A stretch of 64,000 nt of DNA from Coxiellaceae bacterium. GTDB taxonomy: Bacteria; Pseudomonadota; Gammaproteobacteria; Coxiellales; Coxiellaceae. The notes below the pieces were generated by a model. That model ran no database searches. It was not told the DNA's origin and was given only the letters and a program-made list of their open reading frames with translations. The position numbers were made by a program, and so were the translations under genes. Positions 1-8,986 of the stretch are shown here, piece by piece (the stretch's first letter is position 1; each line of letters opens with the position of its first letter). Where the stretch lies: NCBI GenBank assembly GCA_029212885.1, contig JARGPC010000003.1, positions 62,001-126,000 of the forward strand, given 5' to 3'.

Positions 1-942
1 TACCGATATCATTCGCATTTGATATGGAAAATCACGAATTGTCAAGTTAAATGCCTGCTTAACCCTTGTTCCACCAGTTTTAGATATAAATGGATACCAA
101 TCAATCGATTTATTATAGAGAGGATAAACAAACACACCCATCTGACACTTTGACTGGGAAGAACAATCAGAACGATTAGCACGATTAATAGCAGCCCAAA
201 AATTCCAATTATAAGATACCCCAACCTCTACCGTTTCATCTTGTGAAAAAGGTAAATATCCAACAACTCCAGCAGTAATATTTAACATTTTATCCTTTGA
301 TAGCAACAGGGATACCTCCTCAGCTAGGCTTTGCCCTTTACTGTTAAGTAAGGTTGGCACACTGATAAAAACATTATCATTACTACCGAAGTCCAACAAT
401 ACTCCAGTAATGTTTCCAGTATCGATTGCATTAAAATGATTCACTATGGCATTTGCAGCAAGGATATATTCTGGAATAACATACTTAGATGCCGCGTTTT
501 TATATGCGTTGGAATTGATCTGGTTTATAGCCAAACCATCAAATTTAAATGTTACGAAGTTTAAATCCATATCATCAGCTGAAGCTGTTAATATGTTCAA
601 AGACCTTCTAACTTCTGACAAACTAACAGAAGCTTCTTTACAGGAGAATTTACTATCAGCATACGTTATGGTGCAGGCACCATATTGTGTGTTTGTATAG
701 TATGTGTACGTGTAGTAATTAGACTGCGAATCGCGCCTTAATTGAGGTTTTGTTGTAGATGGTGGTAAGCCATAGAACACACCTAACGCAGGATGTTGTG
801 GAGGAGTGCAGTCTGTAGTATTAGAGGGACTGCATACGCTTATTGTTTTAGGACCAGCGTGTACACCTCCAACCCATAAAAACATAATCATACCAATACC
901 GACAATAATTTTAATAGATAAGCCTCTATCTAAAATAAACAT
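1..942 (-). CDS. exported protein of unknown function, paralog 1 of 3 (3' end outside window)
   Basis: An open frame runs without a stop from an ATG at 942 to the window edge, so the C-terminus is missing. GGAAG sits 6 bases before the ATG. The first ~30 residues form a hydrophobic export signal ending near HAG. It is clearly a paralog of the two genes upstream on the same strand. Shared blocks in the same order are an LLDFGSND stretch (LVLDIEGSN in the third copy), MLNITAG, YNWNFWAAINRANR (NLWSAVNRST), CQMGVFVYPLYN and IRDFPYQM. The N-terminal ~100 residues are shorter and more diverged than in the other two, and the acidic DIEG motif is reduced to DFGS. I do not recognise the family. An exported or surface protein is inferred from the signal sequence only. 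Confidence 0.75.
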   Translation of the reverse strand, partial: MFILDRGLSIKIIVGIGMIMFLWVGGVHAGPKTISVCSPSNTTDCTPPQHPALGVFYGLPPSTTKPQLRRDSQSNYYTYTYYTNTQYGACTITYADSKFSCKEASVSLSEVRRSLNILTASADDMDLNFVTFKFDGLAINQINSNAYKNAASKYVIPEYILAANAIVNHFNAIDTGNITGVLLDFGSNDNVFISVPTLLNSKGQSLAEEVSLLLSKDKMLNITAGVVGYLPFSQDETVEVGVSYNWNFWAAINRANRSDCSSQSKCQMGVFVYPLYNKSIDWYPFISKTGGTRVKQAFNLTIRDFPYQMRMISV

Positions 943-1225
943 TCGACACTTCCAATTCAAATACCTCATAATCTTACTAAATATAGACCACAGAAACACA
1001 AACTCACCATCTAATTGCATTAAGAAAGACTTTATGCGATATTAAAGCTATCAATAACATGAGGTTAGACATGGTGCAAACAACAAGCCAAGATACTAAA
1101 AACTGGTCAACACCCAGCTTTTTCTACCTAAATAGTATATCAACCCTTGGTGGCAACGTTGGTGTACAAGCAGAAACCGCCTTCCCATTCACGCAATTCA
1201 CCCCCAATTCAAATGGCTAAAAGAT

Positions 1226-3118
1226 TCATTGCTCAAAGCCAGGTATTTTTTGAATGTAAGATGAAGGCGCATAGCCTGTATTTGTTATATCACCACCATT
1301 CCCTTCTAACCACTGAATAAACATATCCCAGGTACCTTTTGTAGGGAAAACTTTTGCAGTCTGAATCGTGCCATACACTGGGATCAAATAACATGAACTC
1401 GTAGAGTAATTTGGGTACTGACTCAGGCATTTTTCTAATAACCCAGCCTGTAAATCACTAATTTGGTACAACGCAACTCCAACCATTGCATTATAACCTT
1501 CCTGCAGAAAACCAGGCGGAAAGGTGTAAATATTAAACACCTTGGAAAAGGTCGTTAAGTATTCTGGTGCATCCCGATCTGCCATACTACAAAAATATTC
1601 CGGCTTAGGAAGTGCTTGCCCATTACTGTAAATATATGTAATTGCATTTAAGTAAGTGCATAAATACTGGTTTGTTATATCAATAGGAAAGAGCACATCC
1701 TTACTTGACTTCTTTACCGCACTAGAAGGAACGGAGGGCACCATCTGATTCTGGTAGTAGAACGCACAATCTGTTTTACTGTAAGTAGCACCACATTTCG
1801 TCTGCTTGATATATGGCATACTCTTCATTGTTCCTGACGTACTACCCCAATACCCTGGCTGTATAATCTTGGTATCAGCAACTTTAGATGACAATGTCGT
1901 ATAAGCTGCTGAATTATTTGCCGATCCGGAGGCTGTAATTCCAAGCTGATAAAAACCAAAAGGAGGATTTATTTCAGCTCCATTAGGGAAAGGCGCAGTT
2001 AACGTGCTGGGTGCCCCATTCTCACTAATATAATCTTGGTTGTATGTAATCGGCTTCAGGTAGTTTTTATTAGCTACTTGATAAGCAAAATTCGACATTA
2101 ACTTCATTTGGTAAGGGAAATCCCTAATGCCTAAATTAAAGCTTGTGCTACCACCTTCGTAGTTATATGAACCAATAGATATATCGTACAAAGAATAGAT
2201 AAATACTCCCATTTGACATGGATCGCTCTCAGTACATTCGTATGCATTTGTTTGTGAATTAAACTTGGTACTTCGATTCACTGCTTCCCATAAATTCCAA
2301 GTATAGCCACCACCACTAATTTCCCCTGGCTTGCCTGCAAATATAGAAATCATTGCTGAGTTTGGCATCAACCTCGAAAGATTACTTGCAAACGCCGCCC
2401 CGCTCGCACTAAGAATCTGATTTGTTTTTGAAGCATCACTCCCCTCGAGATCCAACATCAAACCAGCAGCATTCAACTTATCACTGGCGTTATAAAAAAA
2501 ATCATTAACGGTAGCTGCCGCATCAACAATAGATTGTTGCCCCCCAGTTGCAATTTGCCCAATTGCCGTATCATCAAACTCTACACCAACAAAATATTTA
2601 GTGTTGGGATACCATACTTGCGCATCCATATACGCGTTTAACTGCTGAATAACGCTTTGACTTCCAGGGTCCATAGCTTGCATATTAATACATTGCACAT
2701 TATATTCTTCTGACTGGCTTGTGCTATTAGGTGGGGCGTTATAGTATAATGTACAAAGCCCTCCCAGATACAAATACCAGGTAGATTTAATTAATTTAGC
2801 CTTATCATTAAAATAATCCTTCATCAAATTATCTTTATTATTGGCAGCCTGTTGAGTAACATATAAGAATATACCCACCGAAAACGAATCAGGCATTTTA
2901 CATGCTGCATTATCATGCTCAAAAATCTCCTCTGGGGAGCAAACCCACTTTCTACTATCGCTCTTGATACCACCTGACGACTTCACCAACGAAGTTTTCG
3001 TTGTAGTGGCGGCTTTCTTTGCTTCAGTAAAATAACCACTCAACGGCACCAGCAATAAAAAACTGGCCGTAATAGATATTATAAAGGCGCTGACTTTACC
3101 GATTGCTGTGATACTCAT
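1226..3118 (-). CDS. exported protein of unknown function, paralog 2 of 3
   Basis: A 630-residue protein with a hydrophobic N-terminal segment (residues ~8-30) followed by a Lys/Thr-rich stretch, consistent with a signal peptide or anchor. AGGT precedes the ATG. It aligns along its length with the next gene (594 residues): CSPEEIFEHDNAACKMPDSF, TWYLYLGGLCT, YFVGVEFDDTAIGQI, GLMLDLEGSD, YTWNLWEAVNRSTK, CQMGVFIYSLYD, GIRDFPYQMKLMSNF, an ASGSANNSAAY block, DITNQYLCTYLNAITY and TWDMFIQWL near the C-terminus. Several cysteines are conserved between the copies, which suits an oxidising extracytoplasmic location. The repeated D-x-E-G motif in the middle could mark a catalytic acid pair as in some TIM-barrel hydrolases, but this is speculation. 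No family assigned. Confidence 0.85.
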   Translation of the reverse strand: MSITAIGKVSAFIISITASFLLLVPLSGYFTEAKKAATTTKTSLVKSSGGIKSDSRKWVCSPEEIFEHDNAACKMPDSFSVGIFLYVTQQAANNKDNLMKDYFNDKAKLIKSTWYLYLGGLCTLYYNAPPNSTSQSEEYNVQCINMQAMDPGSQSVIQQLNAYMDAQVWYPNTKYFVGVEFDDTAIGQIATGGQQSIVDAAATVNDFFYNASDKLNAAGLMLDLEGSDASKTNQILSASGAAFASNLSRLMPNSAMISIFAGKPGEISGGGYTWNLWEAVNRSTKFNSQTNAYECTESDPCQMGVFIYSLYDISIGSYNYEGGSTSFNLGIRDFPYQMKLMSNFAYQVANKNYLKPITYNQDYISENGAPSTLTAPFPNGAEINPPFGFYQLGITASGSANNSAAYTTLSSKVADTKIIQPGYWGSTSGTMKSMPYIKQTKCGATYSKTDCAFYYQNQMVPSVPSSAVKKSSKDVLFPIDITNQYLCTYLNAITYIYSNGQALPKPEYFCSMADRDAPEYLTTFSKVFNIYTFPPGFLQEGYNAMVGVALYQISDLQAGLLEKCLSQYPNYSTSSCYLIPVYGTIQTAKVFPTKGTWDMFIQWLEGNGGDITNTGYAPSSYIQKIPGFEQ

Positions 3119-3207
3119 ATGCGATACCTAAATACTTCAGTGTTAGAAAGTATAGGGTATAACTGCGTTAGCGTGGCTTAATGTTTATGGTGTTTTGCCT
3201 TTAATAT

Positions 3208-3268
3208 ATGGATTCCGGATAATTGCTTCGCAATTTCCGGGATGACAATAACGGGAACCGGGATGACA
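3208..3268. repeat. REP-like palindromic repeat
   Basis: Between two exported paralogs: ATGGATTCCGG, an inner hairpin (AATTGCTTCGCAATT) and CCGGGATGACA, followed by a second CCGGGATGACA half. This is the same element family found at about ten other places in the window. Confidence 0.7.
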
Positions 3269-3296
3269 GACTGTACGTAACTCGCAATGACGGGGG

Positions 3297-5081
3297 CTAA
3301 CGCCCAGGGATACTCTTGACATACCCCGCCGGGCGATCCGCATTGGCATTGACGAGCAACCACTGCAAAAACATATCCCAGGTGTTATTAGTCACGCCCT
3401 GCTGGATAGTGGCATTCTCTGGAATCAACAAGCAGCTCTTGCCTGAGGCATTAGTGCTGCATTGCTCGATGATTTTTTTCTGCATGCCAGGATCGGTGAT
3501 CTGATACAGTGACACCCCCGCCAAGGTGCCATAACCGTCTTGCACAAAAGGGTATATGGTACTGGCGGCAGCGGTGCCTGATCCTGCCTTGCCCCAAATC
3601 AAATAACTAAACACCAGCTTTTGTGGCGCATCGTTAGTACCGCGCTGCATGATATTACAGTAATGCGAATTCCATTTTTTTTCTAAGTTTAGTGCGTGGC
3701 CATTACTGTGGACGTAAGAGATGGCATTGAGTTGTGCGCATAAATATTGATTGGTGATATCAAGCGAATCAAAATTATTAACGGGTGGCCCACCCTTAAT
3801 TGCTTCAGGTGGAATCGCTTCTTGTTGGAAATAGGTGCAAATCTCTTGCTCTGTGCCTTTAATTTGTTTACAATTTTGTGTACCACTTAACATAGGTAAC
3901 GCCCCACCCCAATATTCCTGACCTTCTAACATCGTTTTCGCTTTGGTTTCATCAAACGTATAATACGCCGCTGAATTATTATTCGAACCCGATGCCACTA
4001 AGGCCGGTTGATAATAACCAAACGGTGCACTGTAACTACCGATACCTGGCACTGTAATGGGCTTCATCGTTGGCGAGCCACCGGTATTACCCGGCATGCC
4101 TCTGTATTGGTTTGATAGATTAGAAATCAGCTTCATCTGATAAGGGAAGTCTTGAATACTGCTATTCATATGTAAGGTTTTACCATCTTCAGGGTAATTC
4201 TTAACTTCAGCAATGGGGTTGTCGTAAATCGATGGAATAAACACTCCCATTTGGCAAGGTGAAGCGATCGTGCAGTTGGTATTCGTGCTGCGATTCACGG
4301 CTGACCATAAATTCCATACGTAATGATCACCCACCAATTTACCAACGCTACCAGCATAAATATTTAACATCTGACTATTAGGCATTTCTGCCGATAACGC
4401 ATCGGCGAATTGAGCTGCTTTCGGGCCCAGTAATGGCACTGTGCCATCGGGGTTTGATCCTTCAATATCTAGCACCAGCCCTGCAAATGCCGAATTGGTT
4501 TTACCACCGGGATAAAAGAACTTATTCACGGCCTTGGCAGCAAGCTCAGGGCCATTCTTTACTGCGGGAGATGTGATGGCATTAATCGCGTCGGGTGAAA
4601 ATTCTAAACCGATAAAATATTTGGTTTTGTTGGGTGACCAGGTTTGCGCATTAATCACATTTGACACCACTTGGTCTAAAGTATAATTCTGCGTGCATCC
4701 CACACCAAAGCCTGATGCTGACCCCGTTACTTCAATATAATTGACTGTGCAGATACCACCCAAATAAATATACCATGTCACGTTGACTGAACCTGCTGCT
4801 GGAGCTGCACCATAGTCCTTTAATACATTGGTCTTATTTTTAATCGCATCAGGCGATAAATATACCCACAACCCTGCTGAGAATTGATCAGGGGCTTTGC
4901 ACAACTTACCGTACGATGTTATCGCTTGCGGAGAACAGGGAACGGTTTGCTTCGGCTCGTTAGGGTTATGCTGTTTTTGATGCTGATGCGCCAATGCATG
5001 ACCGAATGGCAGCAATAAAAAAATACTGGTGAATAAGCCTATTAATAACAACTGGGATTTATTAATAATGCGACTGATCAT
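3297..5081 (-). CDS. exported protein of unknown function, paralog 3 of 3
   Basis: A 594-residue protein. GAGGTG lies 5 bases before the ATG. A signal peptide is visible (basic start, LLLIGLFTSIFLLLPFGHALA, cleavage likely after AHA or ALA), followed by a short His/Gln-rich linker. It shares the paralog blocks: TWYIYLGGICTVNY, KYFIGLEFSPDAI, AGLVLDIEGSNPDG, MLNIYAGSVG, VWNLWSAVNRST, CQMGVFIPSIYD, QDFPYQMKLISN, DITNQYLCAQLNAISYVHSN, and a C-terminal NTWDMFLQWLLVNAN. Conserved even cysteines suggest disulfides. It is the copy with the clearest signal sequence. All three copies lie head to tail on one strand with 180-285 bp gaps, so they arose by tandem duplication. Function unknown; exported location is inferred. 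Confidence 0.87.
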   Translation of the reverse strand: MISRIINKSQLLLIGLFTSIFLLLPFGHALAHQHQKQHNPNEPKQTVPCSPQAITSYGKLCKAPDQFSAGLWVYLSPDAIKNKTNVLKDYGAAPAAGSVNVTWYIYLGGICTVNYIEVTGSASGFGVGCTQNYTLDQVVSNVINAQTWSPNKTKYFIGLEFSPDAINAITSPAVKNGPELAAKAVNKFFYPGGKTNSAFAGLVLDIEGSNPDGTVPLLGPKAAQFADALSAEMPNSQMLNIYAGSVGKLVGDHYVWNLWSAVNRSTNTNCTIASPCQMGVFIPSIYDNPIAEVKNYPEDGKTLHMNSSIQDFPYQMKLISNLSNQYRGMPGNTGGSPTMKPITVPGIGSYSAPFGYYQPALVASGSNNNSAAYYTFDETKAKTMLEGQEYWGGALPMLSGTQNCKQIKGTEQEICTYFQQEAIPPEAIKGGPPVNNFDSLDITNQYLCAQLNAISYVHSNGHALNLEKKWNSHYCNIMQRGTNDAPQKLVFSYLIWGKAGSGTAAASTIYPFVQDGYGTLAGVSLYQITDPGMQKKIIEQCSTNASGKSCLLIPENATIQQGVTNNTWDMFLQWLLVNANADRPAGYVKSIPGR

Positions 5082-5170
5082 GGCTACACCTCAAATGCGT
5101 TGGTGATGCCAATTATAGATCACACTAGCAGACTCATTACCCACGCAACTAATTGATTATTCGTCAACAG

Positions 5171-5195
5171 TATCCCTATGGATAGGGATATAAAT
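5171..5195 (+). promoter_or_regulatory. palindromic operator overlapping a -10-like box
   Basis: A perfect inverted repeat ATCCCTAT-GG-ATAGGGAT (5172-5189) abuts TATAAAT (5189-5195), 36 bases before the start of the ATPase gene at 5231. A further half-site, ATCCCTA, lies at 5215-5221. The layout suits an autoregulated or repressed promoter, but no regulator is encoded next to it. Confidence 0.5.
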
Positions 5196-5230
5196 GTGCT
5201 ATTATATCCCTACACAAAAGGACACATCAC

Positions 5231-6481
5231 ATGAAAGAACTACTTGAAACCTTATTATCAGAGTCACTCGAAACGCTAAAACGCGCCCAAAATAGCACAC
5301 CAAGGGATTACACATTTCCCGAAGCTGCCAATATGATCAAAGTAGCCACAGGCATGCGTCGTAGCGGTAAAACTTATTTTCTCTATCAAACAATAAATAA
5401 ACTCATCGATCAAGGCATCAACCCCAAACAGATTCTATTTATTAACTTTGAAGATGACCGCTTATTACCAATGAATGCAAAACAAATGGGGCAATTAGTT
5501 GATCAATTTTACAGCCTCTACCCCGATAACCACCAAAAGCAATGTTATTTGTTTTTTGATGAAGTGCAAAATGTTGAAGACTGGTATCTAACTGTTCGTC
5601 GACTGTACGACAGCAAAAATGTGCAACTATACTTAACTGGCTCATCATCAAAATTACTCAGTAAAGAAATTGACACCTCGTTGCGTGGGCGTGCCTTATC
5701 AATGGAAATATTTCCTTACAGTTTTAACGAATTTTTATCTGCTAACCATATCCCACCTCCTACTGCACCTTTTGGACAGGCCAGCCTTGATAATATGAAA
5801 CAGCATTTACTGGATTATTTTGCAGTTGGCGGTTTTCCAGCAGTCACTCAACTACCTGAGAACGAATGGCGTGAGTCCTTGCAAGGATATGTAGATACCG
5901 TCATTTTACGTGACATTGTTGAGCGTCACAATATATCTAATGTTGCGCTATTAAAATATCTAATAAACAGCCTACTGAAAAATACGGCTGCACCTTTCTC
6001 TGTTAATAAATTTGCAAATGATATTAAAAGCCAAGGCTACAAGATAAGCAAAGACACCTTACATAATTATATTGCCTATATACAAGACGCCTATCTCATT
6101 TTCACAGTTCCCTTCTACTCAGAATCAGAAAGAATTAGACAAAACCGACCTAAAAAAATATATACCATCGATAATGGTCTAAGCAATGCTTGCTCAATCA
6201 ATATACACAACAATTTTGGCAAACTATTTGAAAGTCTTATATATCTTGATTTACGTAGACAAAATAAAAAAATTTACTACCATCATACTGCTGAAGGCTA
6301 TGAAATTGACTTCATAACCATTGACGAAAAAAATCAACATGAAATAATTCAAATTTGCTGGGACAGTAACGACAGTAAAACCATGGAAAGAGAACAACGC
6401 GCAATAGACGTCTCTGCAAACTCATTAGGCATCAATGGTAAAATCATAACAGTGCGAGACTACCTAAAAAATCTATGCTGA
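5231..6481 (+). CDS. DUF4143-family AAA ATPase
   Basis: A 416-residue protein with the ATPase plus DUF4143 architecture common in bacteria and archaea. Walker A is GMRRSGKT (residues 41-48) and Walker B is YLFFDEVQN (~106-114). LTGSSSKLLSKE carries the sensor-like Ser-Ser and LRGRA the arginine typical of this family. The C-terminal half (about 230-416) holds the winged-helix and nuclease-like region, including ESLIYLDLRRQ and GYEIDFI. Members are often encoded alone on accessory DNA; their biochemical role is not settled. AAAGGA precedes the ATG. The promoter contains a palindromic operator (5172-5189). The gene stands alone, in opposite orientation to both neighbours. Confidence 0.88.
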   Translation: MKELLETLLSESLETLKRAQNSTPRDYTFPEAANMIKVATGMRRSGKTYFLYQTINKLIDQGINPKQILFINFEDDRLLPMNAKQMGQLVDQFYSLYPDNHQKQCYLFFDEVQNVEDWYLTVRRLYDSKNVQLYLTGSSSKLLSKEIDTSLRGRALSMEIFPYSFNEFLSANHIPPPTAPFGQASLDNMKQHLLDYFAVGGFPAVTQLPENEWRESLQGYVDTVILRDIVERHNISNVALLKYLINSLLKNTAAPFSVNKFANDIKSQGYKISKDTLHNYIAYIQDAYLIFTVPFYSESERIRQNRPKKIYTIDNGLSNACSINIHNNFGKLFESLIYLDLRRQNKKIYYHHTAEGYEIDFITIDEKNQHEIIQICWDSNDSKTMEREQRAIDVSANSLGINGKIITVRDYLKNLC

Positions 6482-6495
6482 CTAATTTACGACGC

Positions 6496-6525
6496 ATCGT
6501 AAAATAGTCGTGATTTTTTTACGAT
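6496..6525. repeat. short inverted repeat after the ATPase gene
   Basis: ATCGTAAAA (6496-6504) and TTTTACGAT (6517-6525) are perfect 9-bp arms separated by 12 bases, just 3' of the ATPase stop. There is a run of seven T inside the structure but none after it, so a classical terminator is doubtful. Confidence 0.35.
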
Positions 6526-6588
6526 ACGCTTGATAATCGCCATAAAAAAATCAACATATATCAATTAATTGAGGAATATAACAACGAT

Positions 6589-6631
6589 ATGGATCCCGGA
6601 TAATCGACTACGTCGATTTCCGGGATGACAA
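6589..6631. repeat. REP-like palindromic repeat
   Basis: ATGGATCCCGGATAATCGAC, an inner ACGTCGATT hairpin and TCCGGGATGACAAG. This is the second arm type of the same family seen at 3208 and 18634. Confidence 0.7.
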
Positions 6632-6671
6632 GGCTGTGTAAGATATAGTATTAGATTTCGCTGTAATGCGA

Positions 6672-6756
6672 CAAAACGCGCTGATATTTCGAGCATCGCA
6701 GCGGAATGTACACGGTAGTACATGAGCAGCGACGCGCAGGAAATCAGCGCGTTTTG
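6672..6756. repeat. long imperfect palindrome beside the icd stop
   Basis: Perfect 14-bp outer arms CAAAACGCGCTGAT (6672-6685) and ATCAGCGCGTTTTG (6743-6756) enclose further imperfect pairing and a central ATGTAC-N6-GTACAT. It lies 22 bases beyond the icd stop and could act as an icd terminator or mRNA stabiliser, or be a mobile palindromic element. No other copy is seen in this window. Confidence 0.6.
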
Positions 6757-6778
6757 ACCAATACAGTAGAAATATAAT

Positions 6779-8035
6779 TTACATACGGCTAATCATAGAA
6801 TCACCAAAGGCAGAACAGCTCACTTCCTCTGGACTATCCATCAAGCGTGCAAAGTCATAAGTCACGACTTTAGCGGCGATTGAGGCCTCTAAGCCTTTAA
6901 CCACTAAATCAGCGGCTTCTAACCAACCCATATGACGTAACATCATTTCTGCAGATAAGATCAATGAACCAGGGTTCACTTTATCTTGTCCGGCATATTT
7001 TGGTGCTGTGCCGTGAGTCGCTTCGAATAATGCCACGCGATCACCGATGTTGGCGCCTGGTGCGATACCGATACCACCGACTTCAGCAGCCAATGCATCA
7101 GAGATGTAGTCACCGTTAAGGTTCATGGTAGCGATTACATCGTATTCCGCTGGGCGTAATAAGATTTGTTGCAAGAACGCATCAGCAATCACATCTTTAA
7201 CAACGATGTTTTTGCCGGTGTTTGGATTTTTAAATTGATGCCATGGACCGCCGTCTAATGCTTCTGCACCAAACTCTTCCACTGCTAATTCATAACCCCA
7301 ATCTTTAAACGCACCTTCGGTAAATTTCATGATATTACCCTTGTGCACGATGGTCACAGAATCACGATCATTATCGATAGCGTATTGGAATGCACGACGC
7401 ACTAAGCGCTTAGTGCCTTCACTAGATATTGGTTTAATACCAATGCCGCTGGTTTCAGGGAAACGGATTTTATCGACACCCATTTCGTTTTGTAAGAAGT
7501 CGATCAATTTCTTGGCTTCAGCAGAACCTGATTGCCATTCGATACCGGCATAGATATCTTCTGAATTTTCACGGAAGATCACCATATCAACATCTTCAGG
7601 TTTTTTCACAGGGCTTGGTACACCTTGGAACCAACGCACTGGGCGCAAGCAAGTATATAGATCTAATTTTTGACGTAACGCTACGTTCAATGAACGAATA
7701 CCACCACCGACTGGTGTGGTCATTGGGCCTTTGATTGAAACCACATAATCACGTACCGCCTCTAAGGTTTCTTCAGGTAACCATTCGTTTTCACCATAGA
7801 CGTGTGTTGATTTCTCACCAGCAAACACTTCCATCCACTCGATCGATTTATCACCGCCATACGCTTTTTCAACAGCAGCGTCGATAACTTTACGCATCAC
7901 TGGCGTTATATCCGCACCAATACCGTCACCTTCAATAAAAGGGATGATTGGTTTGTTTGGTACAGTTAATGACAGATCGTCATTTACGGTTATTTTTTCG
8001 CCATTGGCGGGTACTTTAATATGTTTGTAGCTCAT
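6779..8035 (-). CDS. icd: NADP-dependent isocitrate dehydrogenase
   Basis: A 418-residue protein, the usual length of the bacterial dimeric enzyme (E. coli 416). It converts isocitrate to 2-oxoglutarate, CO2 and NADPH in the cytoplasmic TCA cycle. The N-terminus has the [12 protein letters not shown] motif. [20 protein letters not shown] carries the substrate-binding Ser and Arg residues; the serine corresponds to the one AceK phosphorylates in E. coli. [34 protein letters not shown] and the [12 protein letters not shown] region (metal and NADP binding) are all intact. AAGGA lies before the ATG. It is monocistronic, with a palindrome just after the stop. No aceK is seen in the window. Confidence 0.97.
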   Translation of the reverse strand: MSYKHIKVPANGEKITVNDDLSLTVPNKPIIPFIEGDGIGADITPVMRKVIDAAVEKAYGGDKSIEWMEVFAGEKSTHVYGENEWLPEETLEAVRDYVVSIKGPMTTPVGGGIRSLNVALRQKLDLYTCLRPVRWFQGVPSPVKKPEDVDMVIFRENSEDIYAGIEWQSGSAEAKKLIDFLQNEMGVDKIRFPETSGIGIKPISSEGTKRLVRRAFQYAIDNDRDSVTIVHKGNIMKFTEGAFKDWGYELAVEEFGAEALDGGPWHQFKNPNTGKNIVVKDVIADAFLQQILLRPAEYDVIATMNLNGDYISDALAAEVGGIGIAPGANIGDRVALFEATHGTAPKYAGQDKVNPGSLILSAEMMLRHMGWLEAADLVVKGLEASIAAKVVTYDFARLMDSPEEVSCSAFGDSMISRM

Positions 8036-8070
8036 TTTTTTTCCTTTTTATTATACAGCCTAAGCTCTCA

Positions 8071-8106
8071 GATTGCTTCGTCGCAAGCTCCTCGCAATGA
8101 CGAGGG
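8071..8106. repeat. fragment of a second dispersed repeat
   Basis: GATTGCTTCGTCGCAAGCTC followed by CTCGCAATGACGAGGG, upstream of icd. A shorter match (AACTCGCAATGACGGGGG) lies at 3279-3296. This motif resembles repeats common in intracellular bacteria. Only partial copies are present here. Confidence 0.45.
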
Positions 8107-8156
8107 TATGACATTCAATGTGCGGCAAGGATACCACTAAAGCCTTGTGAAATAAA

Positions 8157-8471
8157 TCACCCCTCATGATGCTTTATACCGTAAGCTACCGCTTTGCAAA
8201 TTCGTTTCACGCGCTCATAGTCGGCGCCACTGCCAATCACCTCCTGCCCTTTAGGGGTATTGATGCAATCACACAGGAACAGACCTTTGCAAGCACCATA
8301 ATAGAGGCTCTCAAACATTTCATCACCCAAATACCCTCTAGCCAACTGATCAACTTCTTGCTTTTGCTTAGCTGTTGGTTGGTTATTATTCGTACTATTT
8401 GCAGCGATAGCCGTGGTTACGATTAAAAAGTTCGCGCTTAACAACAAGATTAGAGTTTTAACTATTTTCAT
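8157..8471 (-). CDS. small exported protein with C-x5-C-x-C motif
   Basis: About 104 residues. Three possible starts exist; the ATG at 8471 is preferred because GGGGAG lies 5 bases upstream and it opens directly into a signal peptide (MKIVKTLILLLSANFLIVTT, cleavage near AIA-AN). An in-frame ATG at 8495 would overlap the upstream stop by 4 bases. The mature part contains ACKGLFLCDCI and a later RICKAV cysteine. The upstream gene has CKGQYLCKC and the gene at 58968 has CKKTSDVCFC, so the three form a small family with a shared cysteine cluster. Such spacing could bind metal or form disulfides in the periplasm. Function unknown. Confidence 0.7.
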   Translation of the reverse strand: MKIVKTLILLLSANFLIVTTAIAANSTNNNQPTAKQKQEVDQLARGYLGDEMFESLYYGACKGLFLCDCINTPKGQEVIGSGADYERVKRICKAVAYGIKHHEG

Positions 8472-8491
8472 CATCTCTCCCCATAACCCGA

Positions 8492-8788
8492 TCATTGCTC
8501 GGGGTATTTCAAATCATGTTTTGCTTTACTGCATTGCTGAATAACTTTTGGGTAGTAATCACCCAGCACCATTTCGGCTTGGTTATTACCTTTAATGCAT
8601 TTACATAAGTACTGGCCTTTACATAGCGCCAATAATCTACCCACTATCTCTGGCTGTATTTCACTGAACAGCTCTTGCTTAGTTTCTGCTTCTAGCTTTA
8701 GCTCTGATTTAGATATTTCAGCTGCTGCGGCCATGCCAGAGAATAATAATCCGATTGATATTAAGGTAGTTATGACTACTCGCTTCAT
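8492..8788 (-). CDS. small exported protein with C-x5-C-x-C motif (paralog)
   Basis: 98 residues from the second of two adjacent ATGs, which has GAGAG 6 bases upstream. Signal peptide MKRVVITTLISIGLLFSGMA, cleaved near AAA-AE. The mature region is mostly helical and charged (KSELKLEAETKQELFSEI) and then has ALCKGQYLCKCIKG and a final QQCSKAK cysteine. It sits immediately before a paralog, probably in one two-gene transcript. A TATAAT (8829-8834) lies about 40 bases upstream of the start. No known family recognised; the cysteine pattern and export signal are the only functional clues. Confidence 0.72.
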   Translation of the reverse strand: MKRVVITTLISIGLLFSGMAAAAEISKSELKLEAETKQELFSEIQPEIVGRLLALCKGQYLCKCIKGNNQAEMVLGDYYPKVIQQCSKAKHDLKYPEQ

Positions 8789-8920
8789 CATCTGCTCTCA
8801 CCCACTCTGTATATATACACCCCGCCATTATAGTGCATATCGCGACATAGATTTAATCAATACATGACACAAGACATACGCATTAATTCGATCAATTTTT
8901 TACTGTAAAACAACTCAGTA

Positions 8921-8953
8921 GCAAACATTGCCTTAATTCTTAACTATTAAAAT
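8921..8953 (+). promoter_or_regulatory. PmrA-like box and -10, phosphatase-like gene
   Basis: GCAAACATT-GC-CTTAATTCT (8921-8940), with TAAAAT at 8948-8953 exactly 10 bases after the second TTAAT. The second half-site fits the Legionella PmrA consensus cTTAATatT well, the first only partly. The geometry matches the sites at 12503, 31089, 40389 and 55712. Confidence 0.4.
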
Positions 8954-8986
8954 ACTCATACCTATAAATAAATAGTCGATGCACTC

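Noticed and set aside
446..700. Plus-strand ORF of 84 codons.
   Set aside because: It lies opposite the coding frame of exported paralog 1, which has matching conserved blocks; it is a shadow.
1059..1220. A 53-residue plus-strand ORF between two exported paralogs (MRLDMVQTTSQDTKNWSTPS at the start).
   Set aside because: No ribosome site, no recognised family and isolated orientation; it may be a remnant, but I cannot support it as a gene.
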